From an uncultured Eubacteriales bacterium (GTDB lineage: Bacteria; Bacillota; Clostridia; Oscillospirales; Acutalibacteraceae), in NCBI GenBank assembly GCA_934729465.1, contig CAKVEP010000001.1, forward strand, positions 62,001 through 126,000: a DNA stretch of 64,000 nucleotides. The letters are read 5' to 3'. The first letter of the stretch is position 1; every line of letters begins with the position of its first letter. Position numbers and translations under genes: made by a program. Below are positions 16,174 through 24,524 of this stretch, in pieces. A model generated the notes under the pieces. That model saw nothing but the letters and a program-made list of their open reading frames with translations. It searched no databases and was not told where the DNA came from.

Positions 16174-16458
16174 CTACCTAAACAGCTTTGAAAATATTCC
16201 CGATTTTCCCGATAATTCGTGGTCCGAGTAAATCATCGCGCAAATTTCTCCTTCAACTATCAGTTCCCCTGTTTCAAGGTTTAATTTATTTATGTGTAAA
16301 TCCGTCCCTCTAATAGTCAGCTCTCCCATACTCGTATATGCCGTGATTGTCTGTTCGTCGAAGCTGTCAACGTCTGATATCCCACTTAAATTTAAGAGTT
16401 TCCTGTTTTCTAGTATCACGCTATGTGGCATTTTTGGTTTATTTTTTTCTTCAGGCAA
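16174..16458 (-). CDS. yabP: Sporulation protein YabP
   Basis: A 94-aa soluble protein with the family core VILENRKLLNLSGISDVDSFDE and the ending that repeats short beta strands (TIRGTDLHINKLNLETGELIVEG). It is required for spore cortex or coat formation in Bacillus. The start is TTG at 16458 after GGAGGGG. It forms a pair with yabQ. Confidence 0.93.
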   Translation of the reverse strand: MPEEKNKPKMPHSVILENRKLLNLSGISDVDSFDEQTITAYTSMGELTIRGTDLHINKLNLETGELIVEGEICAMIYSDHELSGKSGIFSKLFR

Positions 16459-16538
16459 AACTTACCCCTCCATTACATATTATTAAAATATTTATGAATT
16501 TGTAAGTTTATATATTCCTCATTTAAGCGTAAATTCGT

Positions 16539-16841
16539 TTAATCGTTAGTGTACTCCCATTTTTCTTCGGGCTTTTTCTCTACATCTACCTTATTGGTGT
16601 CTTCTATAATTTTATACATATCTTGAGCTTGCTCTTTTCTAACGTGCTCGTTTAGCGATAGTACTTCCGCCTTCACAACCTTGCTCCCAAGCTTTACACA
16701 TATTATGTCGCCCAATTTAACATTATACGACGCCCTAGCCTCAACACCATTTACCTCTACTTTTCCTGCGTCGCAAGCCTCGTTGGCTACTGTTCTTCTC
16801 TTTATTATTCTTGAAACCTTTAAATATTTATCAAGTCTCAT
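16539..16841 (-). CDS. rqcP: Ribosome quality control protein RqcP (S4 domain)
   Basis: A 100-aa S4-domain RNA-binding protein (MRLDKYLKVSRIIKRRTVA, then AGKVEVNG, then GDII). RqcP acts with RqcH on stalled 50S subunits, helping add C-terminal alanine tails to unfinished chains. The last 20 residues are an acidic and Lys-rich extension. It sits upstream of yabP as in Bacillus (formerly yabO). Confidence 0.93.
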   Translation of the reverse strand: MRLDKYLKVSRIIKRRTVANEACDAGKVEVNGVEARASYNVKLGDIICVKLGSKVVKAEVLSLNEHVRKEQAQDMYKIIEDTNKVDVEKKPEEKWEYTND

Positions 16842-16956
16842 ATCAACTCTTCCTTCTTTAATAAACCTTTTTTAGCTTTTCTCATTTTTTAAGATATATT
16901 ATTATATACTTTTTTTCAAGTTTTTGTAAATACGTTTACATCAAATGTCTAAATAA

Positions 16957-17010
16957 CAAAAAGAAGCAACCCCCTTACGCTTTTCTTTGCATAACCTTGG
17001 ATTGCCGCCC
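16957..17010 (-). terminator. Intrinsic terminator of the HU gene
   Basis: On the minus strand a long stem joins GGCAATCC with GGGTTGC and an inner TTATGC with GCGTAA, followed by TCTTTTT. Confidence 0.7.
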
Positions 17011-17026
17011 TTTTTACAATTTTATT

Positions 17027-17302
17027 TTATTTATTTACAGCTTCTTTAAAAGCCTTTCCTGCTTTAAATGCCGGTGTGTTTGATGCTGGGATTGTTATTG
17101 GATTTCCTGTTCTTGGGTCGCGTCCTGCACGTTCCTCACGTCTGCGACGTTCAAATGTTCCAAATCCAATGAGTTGAACTTTGTCGTCTTTTGCTACTGC
17201 CTCTGTTACTGCATCAATAAATGCATTTAGAGCTTTTTCTGCGTCTTTCTTTGAAAGTTCGCTTTTCTCTGCAATTTTCTCTACTAATTCTGTTTTGTTC
17301 AT
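17027..17302 (-). CDS. hup: DNA-binding protein HU
   Basis: A 91-aa nucleoid protein. The DNA-binding arms are seen in GFGTFERRRREERAGRDPRTG and TIPASNTPAFKAGK. It bends and compacts DNA as a dimer. GGGAGG precedes the ATG. It is inserted between mazG and rqcP, a common clostridial arrangement, and has its own terminator. Confidence 0.97.
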   Translation of the reverse strand: MNKTELVEKIAEKSELSKKDAEKALNAFIDAVTEAVAKDDKVQLIGFGTFERRRREERAGRDPRTGNPITIPASNTPAFKAGKAFKEAVNK

Positions 17303-17406
17303 AAAAATTTACCTCCCATAAATTTGACTAAGCATTTTCACACTTGTCCAATTATATCCACTGATTTTCCTTTATATGTAATTTAAAATCAGTATGCTAC
17401 AGTCTA

Positions 17407-18135
17407 CTATATATCGCTTTGTTTTTCAAGTGTAAGTTTTTCATAAAATTTCTCTGTAAACCTTTTGCTGGAATTGTACAAAGCATTTTCAGCGTCAACA
17501 TCTATCAATCTGCCTATTTCAGCAACGGAAAATAGTAAGTCACCAACAGCGTCATCATACTCTCCTTGGATACCCTTCATTACAACTGTACTTAAATAAT
17601 GCAGTCTGTCAAACGTTTCTATTATAGCCTCTTCAACCGAGAATATACCATAACCTTCTTTTGCGGCTTTATTTTGAATTTTTTGAGTTCTCATAAGCTC
17701 AGGCAAAAATTTCGATATTTTCTCAATACTTTCTTTAGGCGTCTCTTTATTTGTTTTGCGCTTCATTTCATCCCATACTTCAAGGGCTTGCTTGGAATTT
17801 TTCGCTTTAACGTCTGAAAATACATGAGGATGTCTTACTAACAATTTCTTACATATTGCGTCTACAACATCATTAAAGTCGAAACTTCCGTTTTGCTTTT
17901 CAAGGCTACAATGAAACACTATCTGCAGTAAAACATCTCCAAGCTCTTCCTTTAAATTTTCGCTGTCTTCAAGGTCTATAGCCTCTATCGCCTCGTATAC
18001 CTCTTCGATGAAATTAGAGCGAATACTCTTATGTGTTTGGACTCTGTCCCACGGACATCCCTCAGGAGAACGAAGTATTTCAATAATCTTTAAAAGGTCT
18101 GACATACTATATTTTTCTTTAAACTCGAACTCCAT
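17407..18135 (-). CDS. mazG: Nucleoside triphosphate pyrophosphohydrolase MazG
   Basis: A 242-aa protein holding two MazG helical domains. The first has CPWDRVQTHKSIRSNFIEEVYE and the acidic EELGDVLLQIVFH metal site; the second ends with DAVGDLLFSVAEIGR. It hydrolyses NTPs and dNTPs to NMP and pyrophosphate for nucleotide-pool hygiene. It lacks the N-terminal tetrapyrrole methylase part found fused in Bacillus YabN. It follows the spoVB-like gene by 52 bases. Confidence 0.93.
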   Translation of the reverse strand: MEFEFKEKYSMSDLLKIIEILRSPEGCPWDRVQTHKSIRSNFIEEVYEAIEAIDLEDSENLKEELGDVLLQIVFHCSLEKQNGSFDFNDVVDAICKKLLVRHPHVFSDVKAKNSKQALEVWDEMKRKTNKETPKESIEKISKFLPELMRTQKIQNKAAKEGYGIFSVEEAIIETFDRLHYLSTVVMKGIQGEYDDAVGDLLFSVAEIGRLIDVDAENALYNSSKRFTEKFYEKLTLEKQSDI

Positions 18136-18187
18136 AGCTTTCCCCTCCTACAGTAAAAAACAACCATTTACCATTTTTCTTATTTTA

Positions 18188-19954
18188 CTACACTAAATTA
18201 TATTTTTCAAGTAACATAAGAATTTTATCGCCTTTTGGAAGCATCTTAAAATCATCTCTGTTAAGCGTTTTGGTAAGAAGTAAGGTTGCGATATAAACTA
18301 CCACTGCTATGATTATAGACAATATCGTTGCTATTTTGTAGCTTACAATGCATGATAATAGTCCTTGGGAGGCATACGCTGCTATTGCACAACATCCGCT
18401 TGAAATTAACGGTTTTATTATAATAGACTTAAAGTCTGGACGTATTTTTGTTTCCACACACAGGTAATAAAGAGCCATTAAACACACAAACAAATAACAC
18501 ACCAACGTTCCAACACTTGCACCTTGTATGTTTATCTCAGGGATTCCAACCAAAGAATAGTTAAGTAATACTTTTATTATCACTCCGATTGTCAATAATT
18601 TAACCGGTAGGTCTACCCTTCCCACTGCCTGCAACATATTACAAAGAGGTGTACTTATTGACGAAAATATCGTTGCTATTCCCGCAACTGTCATAATGTG
18701 TGCCGCTATGTATATTTCGCAAGGCTGCGTTCCCTTGCCAATAGAACCGTATATTAAATCCATTATCGGGTAAGACAAAAATGATAGTCCCAACCCCGCC
18801 GGTACGGATATTAACGTTGTTATTTTAAATATTGACTGGATTGTTTGCTTAATTTTTTTTCTGTCCCCCTGAACCCACACGGTTGTAACTGACGGCATAG
18901 CACTTATTGCTATTCCTTGCGTAATTGCCGGAATCAACATCGTTATTGTTGACATATATCCAAAGCAACCCGATAAAAATATATGAGTAGTTTGTCTTTC
19001 AACTATTTCAAGCGGAATTAACCCGTGATATACATTTAAAAGTGCGTTTGGGTTCGTCATCATTATATCGTTGAGTCTGCGTTGAATTAACACTGAATCC
19101 ACTATCCCTGCAAAGTTCATTATTATTGCCCCGAGTCCTATTGGTACGGATATTTCAAGAAGCATTCTTATTAATTTTTTGGTTGGGCGAGATTCGGGTG
19201 AATTTTCAATTTCTTCTAGTGTTATTTTGTCTCCGGTCATCTTGTACTTACCGTATATGTACAAATACCCTGCAACCGCTCCAAGCGTTATTCCCAAAAC
19301 AGCTCCCGCAGAAGCAAAAGGTAATGTTGCACTTCGAGCCATCTCTTCTGTGTAACACGCCTTGCCAAACACCGTTCCCTTAGCGTAATACTCATTCATG
19401 CCGCACGCTACCACTCCATAAGACAACCCTAACCCAAACACAACCTTACCAACAGCCTCAACTATTTCAGACGTTGCTGTTGGAGCCATATTGCTCAAGC
19501 CCTCGTAATATCCTTTATAGATTGATATTAAACACGAAAATAGTACCGTTGGAGCAAGCATAAATATTGAATACAGTACTCCCGGAGCTTTCGTTATTCT
19601 TGCATACATAAAAGAACCCACAAGCATTATAAGCATACCTAATGTTCCTGTTAAAATGAACATTGGAATTGATATTTTATGTATTTTTTTAACGTCTTTA
19701 AAGCGTTTCCTCGCAACGTCTCCAGACACCATTCTAGCTATAGCTATCGGCAATCCCGCTGTTGCAAATGCGTATATCGGGTTATATAAGCTATATGCTG
19801 AATTAAAATATCCCATTCCCTCTCCGCCAAGTATTTTAGCAAGAGGTATCTTAAAAAACGCTCCCATTATTTTTACTATAACCATACAAATCGTCATTAT
19901 AAGCGCACCCTTGGCAAATGACTGGCTTACTCTATTATTTTCACTTTCTCTCAT
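18188..19954 (-). CDS. spoVB: SpoVB/MurJ-type polysaccharide flippase
   Basis: A 588-aa integral membrane protein with about 14 helices, of the MVF/SpoVB branch of the MOP flippases (start SFAKGALIMTICMVIVKIMGAFFKIPLA, shown here in family terms). SpoVB helps move lipid-linked precursors for spore cortex synthesis. The first gene of the conserved block. ATG 19954 is preferred for the family fit, with only a weak GAGTG site; TTG 19987 with a GAGGGGG site farther upstream is an alternative. Confidence 0.88.
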   Translation of the reverse strand: MRESENNRVSQSFAKGALIMTICMVIVKIMGAFFKIPLAKILGGEGMGYFNSAYSLYNPIYAFATAGLPIAIARMVSGDVARKRFKDVKKIHKISIPMFILTGTLGMLIMLVGSFMYARITKAPGVLYSIFMLAPTVLFSCLISIYKGYYEGLSNMAPTATSEIVEAVGKVVFGLGLSYGVVACGMNEYYAKGTVFGKACYTEEMARSATLPFASAGAVLGITLGAVAGYLYIYGKYKMTGDKITLEEIENSPESRPTKKLIRMLLEISVPIGLGAIIMNFAGIVDSVLIQRRLNDIMMTNPNALLNVYHGLIPLEIVERQTTHIFLSGCFGYMSTITMLIPAITQGIAISAMPSVTTVWVQGDRKKIKQTIQSIFKITTLISVPAGLGLSFLSYPIMDLIYGSIGKGTQPCEIYIAAHIMTVAGIATIFSSISTPLCNMLQAVGRVDLPVKLLTIGVIIKVLLNYSLVGIPEINIQGASVGTLVCYLFVCLMALYYLCVETKIRPDFKSIIIKPLISSGCCAIAAYASQGLLSCIVSYKIATILSIIIAVVVYIATLLLTKTLNRDDFKMLPKGDKILMLLEKYNLV

Positions 19955-20070
19955 ATCTATGACACTCACTACATAAATTAATAGCAAATGCCTACACTTC
20001 CCCCTCTAACTATTTACTTACATTTAATATATTATATTATTTAAAACTATATGTATACCACTAAATTAAT

Positions 20071-20098
20071 AAAGGCTATCTATAAATTGATAGCCTTT
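20071..20098 (-). terminator. Intrinsic terminator of the PTS operon
   Basis: A perfect 10-bp stem (AAAGGCTATC with GATAGCCTTT, 8-base loop) just beyond the EIICB stop; the T-run continues as TTTATTAATTT on the minus strand. Confidence 0.78.
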
Positions 20099-20101
20099 CG
20101 T

Positions 20102-21685
20102 TTACTTATTTTTCTCCATATAATCTTCAACTTCGCTCTTTATTACGGTTACTCTAGGTCCATATATAACCTGAACCCCTTCGCCCTTTTTTATGACTCC
20201 CGCTGCTCCGCTTTCTTTTAGTAAACCTTCGTCTACCTTTTCGCTATCATTAACCGAAACTCTAAGCCTTGTTGCGCAGCAATCTATATCTTTTATATTC
20301 TCTGCTCCGCCGAGTCCTTTCACTATCAGTTCAGACACTCCGCCTTTCTTTGAAGCTTCAACGTCTTTTCGAGTGTAAAGCTTAGTTTCAAGCTCGTCGT
20401 CTTCCCTTCCGGGTGTGATGAAATTAAATTTTTGTATCATAAACTTGAACACGAAGTAATACACCACAAAATACGCAATCCCAACCGGAATAATGTATAT
20501 CCAATTTGTTTTACTGTTTCCTTGCAATATTCCAAAAAGGAACAGGTCTATTATTCCTCCGGAGAACGTCATACCAACCGTCACATTTAACACATGCATA
20601 AGCATAAACGACAGTCCCGCAAGCACACAATGTACTGCGTAAAGCGCCGGTGCAACAAATAAAAATGTAAATTCAAGAGGCTCTGTTATTCCCGTTATCA
20701 TAGAAGTCAGCGCCGCAGATAGCAACAAGCCGCCAACAATTTTTTTCTTGCTCGGTTTTGAAACTTTATACATCGCAAGTGCTGCTCCCGGTAATCCGAA
20801 AATCATAAACGGAAATTTTCCCGCCATAAACCTTGCTGCTCCAACACTAAACCTCTCTACATTCGGTGAGGCAAGCTCCGCAAAAAATATTTTCTGCGCT
20901 CCTCTGATATACGCTCCGTCTACCACTACCGTACCGCCAAGTCCCGTTTGCCAAAACGGCATATAAAAAACATGGTGGAGTCCAAATGGAATTAACGCTC
21001 TTTCTATTATCCCGTATATAAACGTCCCGGCATAGCCTGTTTTTGTCACAATTCCACCTAAAGCATATATTCCGTTTTGTATGCTAGGCCATATGAAATA
21101 CATCAAAATTCCCACAAAGACATATACTATCGATGAAATTATCGGGACAAAACGAGTACCTCCGAAAAACGATATTACATTAGGTAACTTTATTTTATAA
21201 AATCTATTATGAAGTGCGGCAACTCCTAATCCTACGATTATTCCCCCAAACACTCCCATTGCCAAAGTTTCTATACCGTCTACCGTTTCGACTGTCCCCT
21301 CAAGCATGGCTCCCGACTCAAGCTTTCCGCTCAGACTAAGCATTGAAGATATTGTTTTATGCATAACCAAAAATGCTATTGCCGCCGACAACGCAGCTGT
21401 TGCTTTTTCCTTCTCTGACATTCCTAGCGCCACTCCCATTGCAAAAATCAATGGTAGGTTTACGAATACTATGTCTCCAGCGTTTTTCATTACAACTAAT
21501 ATATAATTTAAAACCGTTCCGCTTCCAAGAAGCCACTCCAAACCAAAAGACGCTATCATATGTTCATTTGTAAAAGAGGCGCCTATTCCAAGCAGCAACC
21601 CCGCCACCGGTAACAACGCTATCGGAAACATAAATGAACGTCCTATCCTTTGCAAAACACTAAATGTCACGCTTTCTCGCTTCAT
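20102..21685 (-). CDS. PTS glucose/maltose-family EIICB transporter
   Basis: A 527-aa sugar permease. The EIIC membrane part (about 1-425) contains GLHHVFYMPFWQT and the conserved GITEPLEFTFLF. The EIIB part (about 440-527) has the phosphocysteine in IDCCATRLRVSV. It takes phosphate from EIIA and passes it to the incoming sugar. Family fit is glucose or alpha-glucoside (PtsG/MalX/GlvC-like); N-acetylglucosamine is less likely. No sugar hydrolase is adjacent to tell. It is last in the order hpr-ptsI-crr-EIICB, with AAAGGTGAT before its ATG. Confidence 0.9.
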   Translation of the reverse strand: MKRESVTFSVLQRIGRSFMFPIALLPVAGLLLGIGASFTNEHMIASFGLEWLLGSGTVLNYILVVMKNAGDIVFVNLPLIFAMGVALGMSEKEKATAALSAAIAFLVMHKTISSMLSLSGKLESGAMLEGTVETVDGIETLAMGVFGGIIVGLGVAALHNRFYKIKLPNVISFFGGTRFVPIISSIVYVFVGILMYFIWPSIQNGIYALGGIVTKTGYAGTFIYGIIERALIPFGLHHVFYMPFWQTGLGGTVVVDGAYIRGAQKIFFAELASPNVERFSVGAARFMAGKFPFMIFGLPGAALAMYKVSKPSKKKIVGGLLLSAALTSMITGITEPLEFTFLFVAPALYAVHCVLAGLSFMLMHVLNVTVGMTFSGGIIDLFLFGILQGNSKTNWIYIIPVGIAYFVVYYFVFKFMIQKFNFITPGREDDELETKLYTRKDVEASKKGGVSELIVKGLGGAENIKDIDCCATRLRVSVNDSEKVDEGLLKESGAAGVIKKGEGVQVIYGPRVTVIKSEVEDYMEKNK

Positions 21686-21732
21686 ATAAAATCACCTTTT
21701 TCCGAATAATATATTTATAAAGACGCTCAAAA

Positions 21733-22212
21733 TTATTTTTCATACGTCATTATAACCGTTTTTCCTGCCTCAACCGGCTCATTTATAGTACTTAAATTTT
21801 TTATCTCGCTCATGTTTGTTATTATAACAGGGGTGTGAAGATTGTAGCCCTTATTCCTCAAGACGTCTAAATCCACCTTCGCAATTAAATCCCCTTTCTT
21901 CACGCTTTGGTTCTTGCTTACATAAACTTCAAAACCTTCTCCGTTTAATTTTACGGTATCTATACCAACATGAATTAAAATCTCAAGACCATCATTTGAG
22001 CGTATACAGTAAGCATGGGAGGTTTCAACCACCTGCTCTATAACCCCGTCAACCGGAGATAAAATTTCTCCGCTATTAGGAATTATCGCTACTCCGTCTC
22101 CTAATATTTTTTCTGAAAACGCTTCATCCGGAACCCTTGAAAGGTCTATTGTCACTCCTGAAATCGGCGCATATATCTCATGTTTTTTGTTCTTATGAAA
22201 AAAATTGAACAT
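21733..22212 (-). CDS. crr: PTS EIIA, glucose type
   Basis: A 159-aa phosphocarrier of the Crr family. The active His is H81 in LIHVGIDTVKLNG, with the assisting H66 in SHAYCI. It moves phosphate from HPr to the EIIB domain encoded next to it. AGGAGA precedes the ATG. The gene sits between ptsI and the permease, so the whole phosphorelay is encoded together. Confidence 0.95.
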   Translation of the reverse strand: MFNFFHKNKKHEIYAPISGVTIDLSRVPDEAFSEKILGDGVAIIPNSGEILSPVDGVIEQVVETSHAYCIRSNDGLEILIHVGIDTVKLNGEGFEVYVSKNQSVKKGDLIAKVDLDVLRNKGYNLHTPVIITNMSEIKNLSTINEPVEAGKTVIMTYEK

Positions 22213-22239
22213 TTAATTATCTCCTTTTGTTTTTGCTTA

Positions 22240-23898
22240 CTATATAAAATTTTTAATTATCGTTTCTTTTATTTTAGAAACATCAGTATCTCTTACCTTT
22301 TTTCTTATATTCAATATAAATGGCGCAGACATTGAAAGTTCATCTATTCCAAAAGATAAAAATGTTTCCGTAAGCTCTTCGTCTGATGCGAGCTCACCGC
22401 ATATTCCAACCCATATACCATTTTTATGGGCGTTATCCGCAACTATTTTTATCATCTTTAATATCGCCTTATGATGAGGGTCATACATTTTATTTATCTT
22501 ATTATTTTGTCTGTCAACAGCAAGCGTGTATTGCGTTAAATCGTTTGTCCCTATACTGAAAAAATCAACCTCTTTTGCTAACTCATCGCTTATCATAACC
22601 GCTGCCGGAGTTTCAATCATAACGCCTATTTCAACATCGTCTGAATACTTTACTCCCTCTTCTGTCAGCTCATACTTTACTTCTTCAATAATTTTTTTAG
22701 CCTTTTTAAGCTCATCAATTGATATAATCATCGGGAACATTATCGAAACCTTGCCGTAGACCGACGCTCTATATATAGCTCTTAGCTGAGTTTTAAAAAT
22801 ATTTGGTCTGTCTAAACATATCCTTATGGCTCGGTATCCCATTGCGGGATTTTCTTCTTTGGGAAGATTAAAATACGAAACCTTTTTATCTGCACCTATG
22901 TCTAAGGTCCTTATTATTACTTTCTTACCGTTCATCTTTTGTAATACTTTTTTATATATTTCATATTGATGCTTTTCAGACGGATAACTATTTCTGCGTA
23001 AATACAAAAATTCACTTCTAAAAAGTCCTATTCCCTCAGCGTCATTTTGAAGTACTCCGTTAATATCACTTGCGTTCCCTATATTTGCGCATATTTCTAT
23101 TTTCTTACCATCTTTAGTTATATTTTCCATGCCCTTTAAGCCTTGTAAATATTTATTTTCATGTTCGCACAATGATTGTTTCTTTTTAAGTCTCTCAATG
23201 GTTGTAACTTCCGGGTTTATATAAACCGTCCCGGAATAGCCGTCTAATATAACAGAGCAACCGTCGAACTCCTTTTTAATCCTTCCGCCAACTCCAACAA
23301 CCGCAGGTATTCCCATTGTCTTTGCTAAAATAGCCGTGTGAGAATTGCACGAACCACTCACCGTTACAAATCCCTTAATATTTCTTCCGCTAAGCTCTAT
23401 CGTTTCGCTTGGCGATAAATCTTCCGCTCCGATTATACATTCCTCGTCCTCTTGAACAATTTCATTTTTTCCGCATAATATTTTTATAAGACGCATTGAT
23501 ATATCTTTAACATCCGCCGCTCTTTCTTTCATGTAGTCATCGTCCATAAGCGAAAACATCTGTATAAATTCTTCGGATATTTTTAATATTGCATACTCTG
23601 CTTTTACCTTTTGAGATTTTATTCTGTCTTCGATACCTTTGCAGTAATCAGCATCGTCAATCATCATTTTATGAATTTGGAATATATCAGCCTCTTCTTT
23701 ACCTATTTTAGACAAAACAGAATTATAAAGAGAGTCTAATTCGCTTATTGCTCGCTCCTTTGCAAGCTTATATCGATTAATTTCAGAGTCTACATCATCA
23801 ACGTAGCTTGGGGATATATCGAAATTTTCCTTTTTGTAAACGCTTAGCTTCCCAAACGATATTCCTCCAAACACTCCGTTACCTTTCAATACTATCAT
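22240..23898 (-). CDS. ptsI: PTS phosphoenolpyruvate-protein phosphotransferase (EI)
   Basis: A 552-aa soluble enzyme that starts the relay by taking phosphate from PEP. The swivelling His domain has the active His in GSCNSHTAILAKTMGIPAVVG; the C-terminal PEP-binding barrel has EGIGLFRSEFLYL, IRTLDIGADK, FFSIGTNDLTQYT and the catalytic Cys in GICGELASD. ATG 23898 has GGAGAGGCGG just before it; this start overlaps the end of the HPr gene by 20 bases, so the two are translationally linked. Confidence 0.96.
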   Translation of the reverse strand: MIVLKGNGVFGGISFGKLSVYKKENFDISPSYVDDVDSEINRYKLAKERAISELDSLYNSVLSKIGKEEADIFQIHKMMIDDADYCKGIEDRIKSQKVKAEYAILKISEEFIQMFSLMDDDYMKERAADVKDISMRLIKILCGKNEIVQEDEECIIGAEDLSPSETIELSGRNIKGFVTVSGSCNSHTAILAKTMGIPAVVGVGGRIKKEFDGCSVILDGYSGTVYINPEVTTIERLKKKQSLCEHENKYLQGLKGMENITKDGKKIEICANIGNASDINGVLQNDAEGIGLFRSEFLYLRRNSYPSEKHQYEIYKKVLQKMNGKKVIIRTLDIGADKKVSYFNLPKEENPAMGYRAIRICLDRPNIFKTQLRAIYRASVYGKVSIMFPMIISIDELKKAKKIIEEVKYELTEEGVKYSDDVEIGVMIETPAAVMISDELAKEVDFFSIGTNDLTQYTLAVDRQNNKINKMYDPHHKAILKMIKIVADNAHKNGIWVGICGELASDEELTETFLSFGIDELSMSAPFILNIRKKVRDTDVSKIKETIIKNFI

Positions 23899-24175
23899 TT
23901 TCCGCCTCTCCTTCACCGCAGAATTTCTTGCTTAAAAATTCTTTTATGCTTAGAAAAGCCTGTTCTTCATCTTCGCCTTCTATCTCTACTACTATTTCAT
24001 CTCCGCTTTTTACACCTAATCCCATTATCGAAAAAAGTCCTTTAGCATCAGCCGTTTTTTCATCTTTTATTATCGAAATCTTCGAATTAAAGTTTTTTGC
24101 TTCTTTAACAAGCATTCCCGCAGGACGGGCATGAATTCCATTTTCTTCTGTTATAACGCAGCTAAATTTTTTCAT
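23879..24175 (-). CDS. ptsH: Phosphocarrier protein HPr, lacking Ser46
   Basis: A 98-aa phosphocarrier. With ATG 24175 as start (AAAGGA upstream) the phosphorylated His falls at exactly H15 in GIHARPAG. In other Firmicutes residue 46 is the Ser that HPr kinase modifies for catabolite control; here the aligned segment reads AKGLFSIMGLG, giving Gly46, with a Ser only at 49. The C-terminus is about 11 residues longer than usual (GEGEAENDSIER) and overlaps ptsI. This HPr can transport phosphate, but regulation by Ser46 should be absent. Confidence 0.93.
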   Translation of the reverse strand: MKKFSCVITEENGIHARPAGMLVKEAKNFNSKISIIKDEKTADAKGLFSIMGLGVKSGDEIVVEIEGEDEEQAFLSIKEFLSKKFCGEGEAENDSIER

Positions 24176-24524
24176 AATAAATATTCCTTTCAATATAAAT
24201 CTACAGGCAACCTGTCATTTGTTATATTTTAATATTTTTAATTTAATTTACAAATATAATATGATTATTCCAAATAAAAATTATACCTATTCATGAAAAA
24301 GTGTACTATATAGGTATTATCTACTATAAAGTATTAAAAGTCAACCTTAAGTCAGCATTATTTATATGTATATTTCAAAAAATATTTTTATGTCAATTTA
24401 TTGATGCCTAATATATTATACAATATTGTATTAAAATAAATGTATTGATAAATACTCTTTTATGTATTACAATATTATACATTACACTTAACACTATTAT
24501 TCGACATATGAGGTGATTTTATTT
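24176..24524. promoter_or_regulatory. Divergent PTS/pckA control region with inverted repeat
   Basis: No gene lies in these 349 bases. Reading left, TTGACT (24339-24344) and GATAAT (24316-24321), 17 apart, make a good promoter for the PTS operon. Perfect 8-base arms ATACCTAT (24283-24290) and ATAGGTAT (24310-24317) straddle the expected transcription start and touch the -10, as an operator would. Reading right, TTGATA (24445-24450) and TACAAT (24468-24473), 17 apart, should drive pckA. The remainder is AT-rich. Confidence 0.6.
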
